Part shown: positions 31,408 through 46,018 of the stretch, one piece after another | Position numbering within the stretch: position 1 is the first letter of the stretch | Layout: every line of letters starts with the position of its first letter | Assembly: GCA_001051155.2 (NCBI GenBank) | Contig: JYIP02000004.1 | Location: forward strand, 4,272,383 to 4,336,382 | Direction of reading: 5' to 3' | DNA: 64,000 nucleotides | From: Chrysoporthe austroafricana | Taxonomy: Eukaryota > Ascomycota > Sordariomycetes > Diaporthales > Cryphonectriaceae | Position numbers and translations under genes: made by a program | The notes under the pieces: model-generated | What the model was told of the DNA's origin: nothing | What the model saw: the letters and a program-made list of their open reading frames with translations, nothing else | Database searches by the model: none

Positions 31408-34400
31408 GTTGTGGCTGTGTGGCGGATTACGAGTGGCTGATTACTTGGGGTCTTTTTTAAGGCGGTTTGGAGCACGGAGAAGGGGGCTCTGCGTTTGCGT
31501 GTCACCGTTTTAAGACTGTGAGTTTAAGAATGGATTGTAAGAATAAAAATCAGTTGTCAGTGAGGTGTGAGTGAGGCTGACTCTTGGTGGCATGAGGTCG
31601 AGTGAGAGCGCTAATGAGCGGGTCTTGCCGCACGACGTCGTCTGGGCTTTGGTTTTTTTTTTGGGGGGGGCCGGTGCAGGCGCTCTCAGCGGGATTACTA
31701 TAGTGGTCCAGATATCAACTTCGTTTCTATTGCTCTCCCCAAAAAACAAATGATGGTATTTCGGTTGGCACGCATTTTAGGGCCGGCTGATAGTGTTGAG
31801 GCCTCTAGACCGATGGTGCCCGTCACGATCTGCCTTGCATAATACAAAGACACTTATAAGGGCCACGACAGACCGACTGGCCGCTCGGTCGCCCGGCCGC
31901 CTTACTCGCCGGATTCAAGCTCGACTGCATGTCATCGTCCATCTTGCAGAAGAGGATGATCCATCTCACCGGGCTGTCGGCCGCGGCAGAGAGATCCGAG
32001 AGTTTTTAGCCGCTTACTTGTTTCGATCGGAACTGCCTTTCACGTGCAAGCCTCTGGTTTCAGCGGCCGTTTCGAGCGGCGGGGTTTCATCAGGCCGCGG
32101 CTACAGGCAAGGCCAGAAGGTCACCCAGGCTCAACAAGACCTGGCGGGTCGAATGCCTCGGGCCTAGCCTTCCAAGCGACATAGATCGTTAAGTGACGAG
32201 AGATCCGAGTGCAACGCCCACACGCGCACCGCCGGTAGCCCCGTAGCAGGGACTTGTCAGAGACGCCTCATCCTTGTCGCCCATGCTACAGATCGCGAGC
32301 CTCAACCACGTGCGCAAGGGGCAATAGTCGTCCTGCCTGCAGATCCCGCCGTGCACACGACAAGGCTGTGAGGGTCGGCACTTAGGGTCTGATTAAACTG
32401 GAACAGCATTCCTGGCGGTCTGCAGAAGTAAGTTCCCGGGCGCGCCGCCCGACTGCTGAGGAAGACATGACTCTGCCCGGCAGAAGCAAACTTGTAGGGG
32501 CGAGTCAGCGAGTTCAGCCGCTAGAAGCAACGAAACGTCCTGGAATCATGCGACAGGCCTCTCTGCCTCTATGCGCGACTGGAGATTCTTTTGTCCATCA
32601 ATTGCTCGAGTGCCCGCCTGCTGGGCCGGACGGACCCAGCATTTTATGCCAGGCCTCGTGTATGGTGCGGGCGAAGGTGAGGTCTGGCCTCGCCGGGCAG
32701 TCCAACTGGCGCGACGGGCCAGCCGCATTCGATTCGAGTTGAATCGATGCCCTTTTGGGTGTACCCGTAGAGATTAGATTGTTTCCGACCAGCCCAGGTG
32801 GCACAAGCAAGAAACAAATTCTCCGCAGTGCTGGACCCACAGGGAGTTCCTTTCGAGCTGGTGAAGCACCTGGCACCGCGACGGCAGTGGGCGGGATGAC
32901 GTTGACGAGGCTTTGGGGCCTTTGTCCTCAGCTTGCTTGGGCGTTCGTCGCCGAAGATTGACACAAAGGGCTATGCACCCGCGAGGCTCGGCTGCCAGCA
33001 TCTGGTGCATGCATGATTGGTGAGGGCAAGACTGGACGTTATCAGCCGCCAGCGGCTGGCCCAGTCGAGTGGTATCGGAGTATCTCCATTGTCGGTGGAC
33101 CCGGCCTGGGAGCAGACAGACGGTGGATGCAGCTTACGTACCGTCGAAAAAGCGTCCTAAGCCTGTAAGAGACCAGTTAGAGGCCTTTTGGGAGGCCGTC
33201 TCGGCACTTGCTATCAACCGTTCGAGACGGTCATCTTTAAATTTGGAGCGGAGATCCTGTCATTGGGAAGGGCGGGGGGGAGCGATCAGCTAGCTGGAGG
33301 AGGGAGGCTTAGACGGCGGCAGCACGCGCACAAGTCTGGAGGAAATAGGGGCATCGAGAGTTGTGCTCGGCGGCTCACAGTCCAATGTCGACGCTGAGCC
33401 TGGCCTTAGAAATTGGCACCGAAGCTCACTTAATGAACGGCAAGGTCCCTCCAGTAACGGCGCCCAGCGAGGTCCAACGTCACCACCTGGGAGGGACTGG
33501 CAGCGCGCAGGCCCAAATTGTGGCAGCCCCATCAGGAATAGCAGCGGACGTGCAGCCGTCCAGGACACCCCTGGGGCCTGCTCGAACTTGGCCGCCCATC
33601 ACACCCTAAGACTCACCCCACTTCCTCACTTCCAGCACCTCGTCCGTCCATCACATCCATTACTCCAGCAGGCCGCAGACAGTCCAGGACTTTCGTCACC
33701 CCCAACCAGAACGGACAGACCAGAGCCAGGGCCCCAAGGTCCAGGACTCAGGACCCAGGACCCAGACCCAGACCCCGTCTCTTTCATGCGATCCTCCTTC
33801 ATGCCATTCTTGTCTTGCTGCTGCACAGCCAGAGATCAACCACCAACTACCTACCACCTGCCACCACCACCACCACCACCACTACCTCCTCTCGTCCAAT
33901 GCTCGCGAGGCTGACCCCCTCGTCGTCCATTCAGTTCAATTGATTCCTGACCCAACCTGCCAACACAAAACACTCACTACCGCCTATGTGCTGATCCATC
34001 TTGACTGCGACTAAACAAGACCTCATCATTCGCGCCTGTCACCTTCACTTCTTACCTGTTCTCTTTCACTTCTCTTCTGACGCTTTCTTGACCGCCCGCC
34101 TTTTTTTTTTTAATCCCTCCAGACGGGTGCCAACAGCCCAACCTCGGTCTCCCTACCACCGCTGCTACAGCATCTGGATCTGTCCAAGCACCAAAAACAA
34201 AAGGGTCAATCCGCCGCGCAGTTCAATCGCCTTTACATATCCATAGCCCTTGCGCCCTCTCCGATCTCGAGCCCGGCCGATCTGCAAGCAGATCCAAACT
34301 CTCCGAAGTCCCTTGGCCTGCCCGCCTTCGACGTCTCGACGAGCGCGACGCTTTTCCAATAAGCACATTGCCAACTTTTCTCCAGGACCCTGTGTTGCAC

Positions 34401-34474
34401 TATCGTCAGGTCAACGGTCTCAACCACACACGCAATCGCTGCCCCCTCCGAGGTGCAGCACTGTCTCCGGAAAG
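31408..34474. other. Intergenic region and probable long CDC42 leader
   Basis: No recognisable gene over 3 kb. From about 33600 the + strand becomes strongly C/T-rich with a (CAC)n tract at about 33865-33885 and a T10 run at about 34102, typical of long fungal 5' leaders. I infer that much of this precedes CDC42 in its transcript. Confidence 0.45.
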
Positions 34475-35606
<1,132 letters not shown>

Positions 35607-37678
35607 TCATGCTCCAGGACTACGAGTGTGTTTACTCATGAGGGCCGGCTGACTTGGCCCCAAAAATGCAGATATAGCTGCAGAAGGTCAGATGGGTGGC
35701 TGGGACGACTACATGATCTAATGCCGAGTCTCGAACCTCCTTTTCACGGCAGACGGTGATCTTCGGGACGCTTGGGCTGCCCAAGGCGAAAAGAAGAGCA
35801 TGAGAAACCGGCGAGAAAGACATACTCAGCACCCTGACTCGAGCCTGGATCTGGACATGCTGGTTTGGAAGCAAATACGCAGACTCTTGTCTACCCCTAG
35901 AAGACGCTTCTGATGAACATTGGGCGATTTGGGACGAGAGGATTGCAAATGATGATAGGAGGAGATTTTCTCTTTCGTTTTATTAGATCTGGACGTGTTG
36001 GTCTTGTTTTCTCTCCCGTTGAAGCGACCTTTTATCCCCCTTTTCAATACGAACAGATCTGAACTCTTCCTTCTGCTTCGGGAATTGTTCCCAGCCCCTG
36101 ACGACCTGCAGTGCCTGCATAAGCTTTATGTCTACGGATTGTTGTCATTGTGCCGGTGAAATTCATCGTTCTTAGGCTCGTCCGAGAACCGGAGTCGAAG
36201 CATAACTTGGGCGTCCATCAAACATCGACCTTCGCTTACTAAGTATATATAGTTCTCACCTCCACATCTCGCCTTCAAGCAGCCTATCTCCTTCCCCGAC
36301 AAACTCCACGTTTTATGAGGCAGAGCATCCCTCATGGCAGAGATGCCAGCCGGGTCTCGAGGCCCCTCCCTCGACGTACCAGATCGCAGACTCGGAACCG
36401 CGATGTTGGCAACCGAACCAGTTCCACATGGCATCAACCGCGCAGACTGACATGCACCACCGCAGGACAAGAAAGGCAGCAACCACTGCCATCACCGCGT
36501 GCCTCACGGTCACCAAGAAGCTCAGCTGCCGCGATCATAATTTATGTTGCTACCCCGCACTGTCAGAGCTCATACCACGCCTGGATGGGCCCCGGCGAGA
36601 GTAAACTCTACTTTGTATGTGGTTTAAGAGCGGGCATGGGGCGCAGGGTTCAAACGGCCCAGAGTTCCTAGGCGTGATACCGGATCCGCGCAGGGAGGTC
36701 GTTGGAAGCACGCTGGAGGCAGTTGAGGCAAAGCACCCAGCTGCCCAGATAGGCCAGCAGGGTGGGAGGCGACTCTGCTAGGACCTGGCGGCTGCCGTGC
36801 TCTGGGAGCAGTCGCCGGCGCCTTCAGGGTTTGACATCACGAGACAGTTTCAACTGGCCCCCTCGTGGGGACGAGTGCGCCGAAGCTTCTATGGACTCCA
36901 CAAAGGAGGGGCAAAGAGTACAGTCAAAGCTGGAACGACTCGGCCCGGCGGCGTTCTGCCCGGCGCTGGTCACTATACCAATGCTAGTAGCGACGGACCA
37001 CATCAACGAGCAGACGGGACGTCGACATAGTTGGGAGTCCCATTATTACCAACGTTCTGCTGCAAGACGCAGTTCTAGAAAGCCTGGTTGAGGCTGATGA
37101 GCTAGAAGAAAAAGGCCTCGCAACGTTGAATCTACTGCATGAGAACATCGGGCTGCTCGGTAGTCCTGCAGGAAGAAAGTGTGACAGCTAGCGGTGGACT
37201 AATAAGGCCAGCTCCAAGCCTCGAGGCCAATGAGGCACTATCTCTATCATAGGTAGCTAGTAGTGCACTGCGCTCAGCGCTGCTGACTGTCTTCCCAACA
37301 AGACTATACAGTCTTTAATACGTTTGAGTAGAATTACATACAAGTTACGTACCGCAGTTGCGATAATGCGCACCTGCGATAATACGATAGTCGTAATAGG
37401 TAACTGCATGCGGACAGCCCAACGTGGCAGGCTAAACTTATCGAGCTCCCCCTCTGCTCCACCACAGTTACCGGCCCGGCTCCGATCGAAGGCCGCAGTT
37501 AACACGAGAAATTCACAGCAGACAAATAGGTGCCGCTTGCTCGCCGTAGAAAATATTGTCCCTCTGTGCTTCTCCTATCCTCTTCTGCTAGGACTTGCTA
37601 GATAAGGCACGTCGACGGGCGTCGACGTATATATCAAGTTACACACGCGGAGACTGCGCCTCGATCCGTGACACCACC
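35607..37678. other. Intergenic region without recognised gene
   Basis: Contains the CDC42 3' end and the promoter of the ureohydrolase gene. Frames of 60-118 codons occur on both strands with no domain-like features. A direct cluster of TGCGATAATGCG/TGCGATAATACG-like strings sits near 37360-37385 and could be a local duplication. Confidence 0.4.
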
Positions 37679-39446
37679 ATGAGAGGCCCACAGCTCGTCC
37701 TCGCGGCGGCGCTCGCCTCACTCGCGGCAGCCTGCGGCAACCATGGGCACGACGACCACGAGTGGACGGCCGAGGAGCTGGCCGAGCTGGAACACAAGTG
37801 GGGGATGGAGGTACGTCTGAGCCCCTGCCTGCCCTCGTCTTCCCGTCTTGCTTGGTCGAAGTAACTGCGAGGGCGCGGTGGTTTTCAAATCTTGGCGGGG
37901 CGTGTATGGCATCGTGCAGGCAGGCAGCCGTCCGTGGCGTATTCGAGGCGCTCGGGACCGGCGCGGGAGCGACTGTCCGCCTTGTTCGCTGTTGGCAGTG
38001 GGTGTGAAGTCGTCAGGCGAGGGCTCTCACCGCCGACGAGATGGATGCGCCTGGCTGGTCGGCTGCTCGGGAGGAGACATGTCACTGCACCGGACCGGCA
38101 TGATGGATCTTACACGCAGAAGCGCGGTGAAATAGGACGTGAGAGGATGAGGCTAACATGCGCCACCCCCCTAAGTGGCCCTTTTCGGGGATAGGCAGCT
38201 TTGCGCACCTTCAGCACACCAAGTGTCTGACGACGCCGTCGGAGCTGTTTGATATTGCTATTATCGGCGCGCCGTTCGATACGGCCGTGAGCTACAGGCC
38301 GGGTAAGTGAGCCACAATCTGTTCGCTGCCGACAGGGCTGAGCGGCCTCCGTGCGCGGAAGAGCCTCTCGCCGATTTCGTCCGAGGAGCTGTACTGAGTC
38401 TGAGAACGACGGCTAATGCATCCCCAGGTGCGAGGTTCGGCCCACGCGCCATCCGCCACGCCTCGTCGCGGCAGACGAGCTTCCGGGGCTTCAACCCCAG
38501 GGCAAACATCAACCCCTACCAGAACTGGGCCAAGATCATCGACTGCGGCGACATCCCGATCGTGCCTGTCGACAATGCTGTGGCCGTGCGCCAGATGACT
38601 GAGGCGTTCACGGAGCTGGGCAGCCGGTCGACCGTGTCGCCCCTCCTGCAGAAGCCTAAGCTCATCACCCTTGGCGGAGACCACAGCCTTGCCCTGCCGG
38701 CGCTGCGGGCGCTGAACAAGATCTACGGAAAGCCTCTGCGGGTATTGCACTTTGATGGTAATCTAACCCCGAACCTCTTTCAGTCCAAAGTTTTTTCCCC
38801 TTGTTTCTCTTCCCCTAATCAGAGAAAAAAAATCTCTACTGACTTCCCCTTAGCCCATCTCGACACCTGGCATCCAGCCAAGTATCCCAGCTCCTGGCCG
38901 TCAGAACAAGCGCATTTCACCCACGGTTCGATGTTCTGGCTCGCTGGCAACGAGGGGCTACTGATCAACGACACCTCCCGGCCGTCAGTGCACGCCGGCC
39001 TGCGCACGCGGCTGTCCGGCAACGGCTGGGACGACTTCGACGACGACACGGCGCAGAACTGGCTGCGGGTCGTCGCGGACGACATCGACGACCTCGGCAC
39101 GGCGGGCGTGGTCAAGACGATCCTCGACGCGATCCCCGCCGACGACCCCGTGTACCTGTCCGTGGACATCGACGTGCTCGACCCGGCGTTCGCGCCCGGC
39201 ACCGGCACCCCGGAGCCCGGCGGCTGGACCACGCGGGAGCTGATCCGCATCCTGCGGGGCATCGAGGGCCTGAACGTCGTCGGCGCGGACGTGGTCGAGG
39301 TGTCGCCGGCGTACCAGGGCCAAGGCGAGGAGACGGCGCTCGCGGCGGCGCAGGTCGTGTATGAGATCTTGAGCTCGGTCGTGAAGAGGGGGATGCTGGA
39401 GATGGGGAAGGAGGGCGCGAACGAGGACGTCAAGGACGAGTTGTGA
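37679..39446 (+). CDS. Secreted agmatinase-like ureohydrolase (arginase superfamily)
   Basis: Four exons (37679-37810, 38176-38302, 38428-38757, 38854-39446) give 393 aa. It begins with a signal peptide ([20 protein letters not shown]). The 365-bp first intron ends at CCTAAG and rejoins at [14 protein letters not shown]; a nearer AG would break the frame. Mn-binding motifs are complete: GGDHS, FDAHLDTWH (formed across the third splice) and [22 protein letters not shown]. The spacing and TGTPEPGG fit agmatinase (agmatine to putrescine plus urea) better than arginase. Fungal secreted paralogues exist whose true substrate may be another guanidino compound, so the name is provisional. The HWH-rich region around HGSMFW is also family-typical. 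It is flanked by long gene-free DNA. Confidence 0.88.
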
Positions 39447-41411
39447 GTGGTTAGCATCTGGTGTGTGCTCTTCGCACGCTCGAGCCCACGAGAGCCAGGG
39501 GGACGAGACGTGTTGGCGCCCCTGCTTCGCCGACGCGGCGATTCGCACGGATTTCTCGGTCCAAGCACCACCTCTGTGTGCGTGATGATCTTATGTAGGA
39601 AGCGTATTGATTCGAGGCTAGATATCACTCTTGGTCTGTAAGGCGCGAACTAAGTTTAATTATGGAAACTGAGCACGTCGAAATGAGGCGAATTCTGTGA
39701 ACGATACGGCCCGAACTTGTGGTCAACCTTTATTTCTATACTGGACCTTAATCCACAGACAGGTTTCTAGGTAATATCCTATCGGGTTCTTCCGATTAGT
39801 CCCAGTTCCCAGGCTTTAAATTCCGGTATACCTTTTGGCTGGTCGCAAACCGGTTCGCCTTAAGAACTTGAGGTTATCAACAATATGATCCATTGCGTCT
39901 GTTAAACAGTGTACAATAGAATGGCAGAGGGCATTGAGAGCTTGGTTGAGGTGCTGTGGGAGACAAAGCGCCCCCGAGCACTCCCAACTTATTGATGAAG
40001 TTGTAGATTCGAGCCTCTTCTGACTAAGGTCTTCGAGACTTACCATCTCTACCACAATATGGCCTTTGCTCCAGACATAATCGCTCTCGTGGCTTTCAAT
40101 GTCTCGCGATGAGCGTCTAGTTCTACGCTTGAATGTGTGCAGTCTTGTGAGCATGGTCTGAAAGAGCTCTTTATTCAGCCCTAGCAGCCAACCTCTTTCC
40201 ATATGAGATCTCTAGCGGTATAGCAGGAACTTGAGCATGTACACGAACCAGTCCTCTGACCGTTAGGTTGAACGGGATAGTTTGGCGTCTGGGATGCTGG
40301 AAATCTGAAGCCTGCAAGTCTAACTATTTGTAAAGCTTGCCTGAGGAGCTGCAAATGAGATTTGGTAGAATCTCATTTTATACCAGGACTTTTGAAGGTG
40401 TTTTGTGATTCAACAACTCGGGCGGCTGTGTCAAATGGAGCACTGGCTTGGGTTCTTTAGGTGTCTAGCCACTTTTCCCAACCCAATATGAGCCCATTTC
40501 CTCTTTAGTTTCCGCCGGAATAAGCCATCATTGGCAAATATCGAAGTGCTCGACCAAGAATGCTAACCACAATGTCATGATCGTAAGAGGTTGGCTTCGC
40601 TTCCGTCACATTGGTCCCGCTCGTAGCAAACGCCGTACTTGGGGCCTGGAACAGTACGAGTAGTTGACTTGTAGCCATGGAAACCCGATGAGCTGCTTCT
40701 GGACTGGCACATGGATCAAACAATGATATCAAATCAAAGTTCAAGCGCCATTTAGAACTCGGCGTTTACGAGGCAGTCGTGTGCTTAGACACAACCAGAC
40801 ACGCGAGTGCGGGCTCACAGCATCATGAGCACTGACTGTACTGGAGCCAGGGACCAGAAGATACATACAGCGAGGACCCGAGGTTGATACTTGCCCAGTG
40901 CTACCCTCCTCTGTTGACTGTTGTCGTCTTCAGTGGGCAAACCAACGTTGACGTCCTTTCGTGACGGACGTCTACGTTAGCACTTATCGATAAGCACTGT
41001 TGATCCTCTCGAAGCAACTTCATGGCCGTTAAAATAGGAGCAGAGATTAAAAGCAATTATTGCTGATGAGATACCCAGCGTAGCATGAGTTGAATGCCCT
41101 GAGACCTCCTAGATTGGATTATCAAACTGAGATGTGCTTCAGACTTCGAAGGATGGCCAGTGAGTCAGACTGGCAACGCCCCTGTTGAAGTGACACAATG
41201 ACTCAACCCCACCGGGCTGCAGCTGCTACGGCAGTAAAGCTCCGTCCCTCTTATCTTTTCTCTACCCCACCACACTCATTTGTCGACGTTGAAACTGCCC
41301 AACTGCTCGGTGAATATCCAAGATTCAGACTCGAAGTCGCGTCCCCGACTTTATTTCCTCAACTCCTCTTCGTAACCTACCAATTGGCCGTCGGTGACGA
41401 GACTATCGAAT
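39447..41411. other. Intergenic region with possible gene remnants
   Basis: Minus-strand frames at 40505-40744 (SPEAAHRVSMATSQLLVLFQ) and 39816-40202 (LNQALNALCHSIVHCLTDAM) have protein-like composition but are separated by stop-rich DNA and match no family I recognise. They may be pieces of one decayed minus-strand gene. The last 250 bases are the AsnRS promoter and leader. Confidence 0.35.
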
Positions 41412-43286
41412 ATGGCAGCCATACAAGAACTCGCTGAGCGGGTCAAGCCCGAAGGCGACAAGTGCTACGTCGATGTCGATGCTGGTCTCGATGACTCCTC
41501 GGTCGACGGTTCAGAGTCCAAACCCTACAAGTCCCTCGCCTACGCCATGATCGCCAACATCGAGCGCCCCACGACCACCTACCTGACCCGTGCCTCCAAG
41601 ACGGGCGACGACCCCGCCGCGGCCCTCCTGTGGAAGGAGCCCGCCAAGAGCGCCGTAAAGAAGGCCAACTCCGCCGTCGATGCCCACAAGAAGAAGCAGG
41701 CGAAGAAGGCTGCCAGTGATGCCAAGGAGGACGAGGCTAAGAAACAGCGCCTGGGTAATCTCGAGGAGGCTAGGAAGGTCGTCATCAAGCAGGATCCCAG
41801 CCTGCCTGAGGCCAAGAAGATTCGCATTGACGATAAGAGCGTGGAGCTTGGTGAGGGCGACAAGAAGGGCACGAGAGTCAAAGTGTATGGCCGGATTGAC
41901 CAGCTGCGGCCCCAGAAGCAGGCTGTAAGCTTCGACCTGACAGCAACGCGATGCTGAAAATTGGAATTGGCTGACACTAGGTTCCTCAAGACTTTCATCT
42001 TGTTCACGGACGGTTACGGCTTCCTGCAGTGCATAATACCGAGCGGACCCCTCACCCAGACCTACGACGCCCTGACATTTGCCCGAAGCACATCGCTCGT
42101 TCTGTACGGCGAGATGAAGAAGGCGCCCCCCACTGCGAAGACTCCTGACAACCGCGAACTCCACGTTGACTACTACGAGGTCATTGGCTCTGCGCCCTCG
42201 GACAAGGACGCCATCACCAACAAGGTCTCGCACACTCAGGATCCATGGGAGGCGGACATGCTTGACAACAGACACTTGGTTCTGCGAGGAGAGAAGGCCT
42301 CCTCTGTTATGAAGATCCGGTCCGAGGTCGACTATGCGTTCCGGCACCTGTACAAGCAGATGAAGATCCGCCAGGTGTCTCCGCCGGCCCTGGTGCAGAC
42401 GCAGGTCGAGGGCGGTTCTACGCTGTTCGGCTTCAACTACTATGGAGAGGGCTCCTACCTCACCCAGTCCTCCCAGCTGTACCTCGAGACCGTATTGGCG
42501 TCCATGGGCAACGTGTACTGCATTGAGAAGTCATTCCGTGCCGAGAAGAGTCTGACAAGACGTCATCTTTCCGAGTACACGCATATTGAGGCCGAGTTGG
42601 ACTTCATCACCTTCGAGGACCTGCTCAACCACCTGGAGGAGATGATCTGCGGTGTAGTGGATATGGTCCTGGCGGATGAAGAGATCGCCGAATACATCAA
42701 GCAGGTCAACCCCGACTTCAAGAAGCCTAGTCGCCCGTTCTTGCGGATGAAGTACACCGATGCGATTGACTGGTAAGCTCCCTTCCCCAAGTAAGTCAAA
42801 TTCAATTCGCGGTGCTGACAGTATTGCAGGCTCAACGCACAAGATCCTCCCATCCTCAACGAAGAGGGCAAGCCTCACGTCTTTGGTGACGACATTGCCG
42901 AAGCCGCCGAGCGCAAGATGACTGACGCGATCAACAAGCCCATCTTCCTGACACACTTTCCTGTGGAGATCAAGGCTTTCTACATGAAGAAGGACCCATC
43001 CGACACCCGCGTAACGGAGAGCGTGGACGTGCTGATGCCTGGCGTGGGCGAGATTGTGGGTGGCTCGATGCGTATGGAGGGACACGAGGAGCTGGAGCAG
43101 GCATTCAAGAAGCACGGCATCGACCCGGCGCCTTATTACTGGTACCTGGACCAGAGGAAGTATGGCACCAGCCCGCACGGTGGTTATGGTCTGGGTCTGG
43201 AGCGGTTCCTGGCCTGGTTGGCAAACCAGCACACCGTTCGCACATGCTGCATGTATCCTCGGTTCATGGGTAGGTGCAAGCCTTAA
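41412..43286 (+). CDS. DED81: Cytosolic asparaginyl-tRNA synthetase
   Basis: Three exons (41412-41924, 41991-42772, 42830-43286) give 583 aa. The N-terminal 110 residues are a eukaryotic appended domain with a Lys/Ala-rich helix ([11 protein letters not shown]). The OB-fold anticodon-binding domain follows ([26 protein letters not shown]); the first acceptor was set at CTCAAG to keep this intact. The class II catalytic core shows motif 1 ([16 protein letters not shown] region), [20 protein letters not shown], motif 2 [21 protein letters not shown] and motif 3 [12 protein letters not shown]. The C-terminus PRFMGRCKP is normal for AsnRS. It charges tRNA-Asn in the cytosol; no organellar presequence is present. 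Introns are 66 and 57 bp. Confidence 0.95.
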
Positions 43287-45763
43287 GCGTGGATCTTGAG
43301 TTTGAACGTCCTTCATCTCTACAATAGAAAAGGAGACAAGCGGTAGCTGGAGAGAGAGAGGGGTGATCTTTTCACAACAGAATAATAGACATCTTGCTCA
43401 ACCGGCAGCTAGACTTGACCGATTACTTCCTGGGTCTCTCAATAAGGGAATAGACGACAGTCAGCTTGCCGACAGCCGAGCAATAAGAGCTGCTTGACCT
43501 CTCGAACGTCTCGCGATTGGATCAAACCATGGACCAGTGGCTGGAGCCCGTCCCGTAGCACAACACCATAAGGCTCATCCAGGAGTAGTCCTCGTCCACG
43601 TCGACCGGTGTCGGCCCCTTTTGATGTGGCCTTCCAGACCTTCTAGACTCGGCTCGCGCTGGTCGCCTAGCCTCACAGCCTCAGGGTCAAGATCCAGGGA
43701 CCTCTTCCAATACAGACAGATCCATGAACATGTGTGGGGGTCCTGGGAAATTTTTGGCTTGCCTCTCTCCTTGCTCATGCAGCTGCGGCATGCGACCGTT
43801 GAGAGGCCTACTTGACTCACGACCCTCCCCCGGCGGCGAGACATGTGGGGGTGAGGTGGATAGGGCTTGTTTTCCTTGGGGGCGCGCGAATGGACCGCCA
43901 GATTTGTTAGAAAAAATATGGCCAGACTGTGGAGATGTCTGCTCCTTCTGGATTCTGGGCTGTCTGAGGCGTGTCTTCTCTGTCCACCGGTTTTACTGCA
44001 GTCTGGATGGGATCGTGAAGTCTGTGTGCGGGCAAGGTTGGTTGCGCGACATCAGAGAAAAAACGTGGGCGGCAGGGATGGAATTCCTCTTCCCCTTTCG
44101 CGGTACAGACCCCTCCCGCAACGCAAGGGAACGCCGCCCGTCACTCCGGGCGTTCTTCCAAAGACATTGGAATCTGTGTTCCTGCAGAAGCGCCCGCGCC
44201 GTGCTTCCTGACTGGGCACGTACGTAGCAGTAGGTTAGGGGGCATGGGGTGAGCGTTTTGGGGGTTACCGTGGTATCAGCAGCGTCCACTATGCCTACCG
44301 CGGTGCTTCGGTTGCATTGGGCGGCCCAATCCGGCCTGGGTTCGGTTAGAGAGGTCACCTTGGCCAACCTTGTCCATCCTGCCTGGGTCTGTGATTGTCT
44401 GTGGAAGCGACAATACGATGTCGGAGGGCGTGCGCGGCTAATGCTACCTGGCGGTCAGGATGGGGCGGGCTGTCGTGCGAGGCGACCCTCAAAGGTGGGA
44501 GGAATCGTCTCTGGCCAGACCATCAGCGAACCGCACTTGTTCAATTGGGACCCCTTGCCGAAACCCTGCAGGTGGGACCTGGTGGCTTGGACAGATACGA
44601 ACGGTGCCGCGGGCGCTGCTCTCGACCGACCTCTCCCCAGACTGGGCGAGGGTCACGAGATTCTACCGCCTCTGACCGCCTGTAGGCTGACGTGCCAAGC
44701 TGGGCGCCTGGCGCCCCTACCGAGCGCTGTACATGATCGCTGCGGGAGAAGGGCACTGGCGCCTGCCTTGGTTCGCAGATCTCAATAAAATCGCCTAAAG
44801 AAGAGCCCATGCGATCTGTTCGCTTCCCCGGATGGCCCCTAGGGCTGGACCTGACGGACGGACCCCTGAATCGGCGGTTGAGGTGGATGCCCCCGGCCGG
44901 GGCCAGCCAGGCAGGCTGTGTACATGTTTCGTTTCGCTCCCTCTGAAACGGCGATCCGTCCGCCTGGCCGCTGCTAAAGCGCACTATGTCCTCACCGCGG
45001 CATCGTATCTGCCGGCTGCTGGGGGTGGGATGTGGTGTTCTGATCCGGCGATGTGCTGGTCCATGGTTGATGATAAGGTCCCCACAGCGCGGTCTCGCGG
45101 CGGCGTGGGCTCACCCAAATTACTCGGCTCGCAGGGTATCATCAGAGATTGAGTCGAACGGTCGCTCAGACGACGATCATTGCGCCCATGAAACGTCGAC
45201 TGACTGACGGACTGGCGCTGACAAGTCTCGTGAGTGTCAGTGTCGGCCGTCGATGCCACCCAACTGACAGCGCTACTGCACAGGATAATTTCCTACAGTA
45301 GTAGATCGATTCATCGACAGAGCTAGAGCGATTCGGAGAATAACGAGATGAGACTGTGCATGCGTACCCTCTACAAGCACGGCTCTCCCCGGTGGCGCTC
45401 TTACGTTGTCTGTCATCTTATGTGGTGGTCTGCCTGTCCCTCCGCGCTGACTGTCAATCCATCAATTGCCTGTGTAGTGGTCATGAGAGGTCATCCACCG
45501 CCTCTGACGGACAAGCTGGTGGCCCGGAGAGCTGTCGAGACAGAACAGCAGATACGTACACATTACACTGCCAAGTCCTGGCGCCATGTAAGGGGTACCC
45601 GGGCTGCCAGGCAATGGAGGTTCTCAGTAGGCCGCGAGGCCGGGCCTGGGACCCAGCCAAGAAGATCCATGATGGCTTATTCCAGTCCGTCTCCCGGGCT
45701 TACTGCGAGATGTCGCGTGCTGGCAGCGGTTGGGTGAGGCTACTCGTTCTCAAAATAGTCGCG
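43287..45763. other. Intergenic region without recognised gene
   Basis: GC-rich DNA with many overlapping frames on all strands (up to 179 codons), none with family resemblance or splice support. An AG-rich tract lies near 43345-43362. Confidence 0.4.
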
Positions 45764-45785
45764 AGCCAGCCAGCCAGCCAGCCAG
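45764..45785. repeat. (GCCA)n microsatellite
   Basis: About five and a half tandem GCCA units. It lies 160 bp before the minisatellite. Confidence 0.9.
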
Positions 45786-45941
45786 TCTTGCTTCCTCTGA
45801 TCTGATCATGGGGCCGACCAGGCCATAATACCCGCGAGGTCGATTCACTGTGGGGAGGCAGCACCGCACGGGGGTTGCTGCATGGTACAGTACCGGCGTG
45901 CTGGAGCTACAACGGTACAAGGGTACGTACCCAGCAGCACC

Positions 45942-46018
45942 GCTGGCGCTGGCTGGCGCTGGCTGGCGCTGGCTGGCGCTGGCTGGCGCTGGCTGGCACT
46001 GGCTGGCGCTGGCTGGCA
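45942..46018. repeat. Minisatellite, 10-bp unit GGCTGGCGCT, about 8 copies
   Basis: Near-perfect tandem array with a single G-to-A variant in one copy. The unit length is not a multiple of three, so reading frames through it rotate. I infer a non-coding array upstream of the RRM gene. Confidence 0.9.

Noticed and set aside
45942..46018. Possible CRISPR-like array
   Set aside because: Units are contiguous with no spacers, and the organism is a fungus; it is a plain minisatellite.
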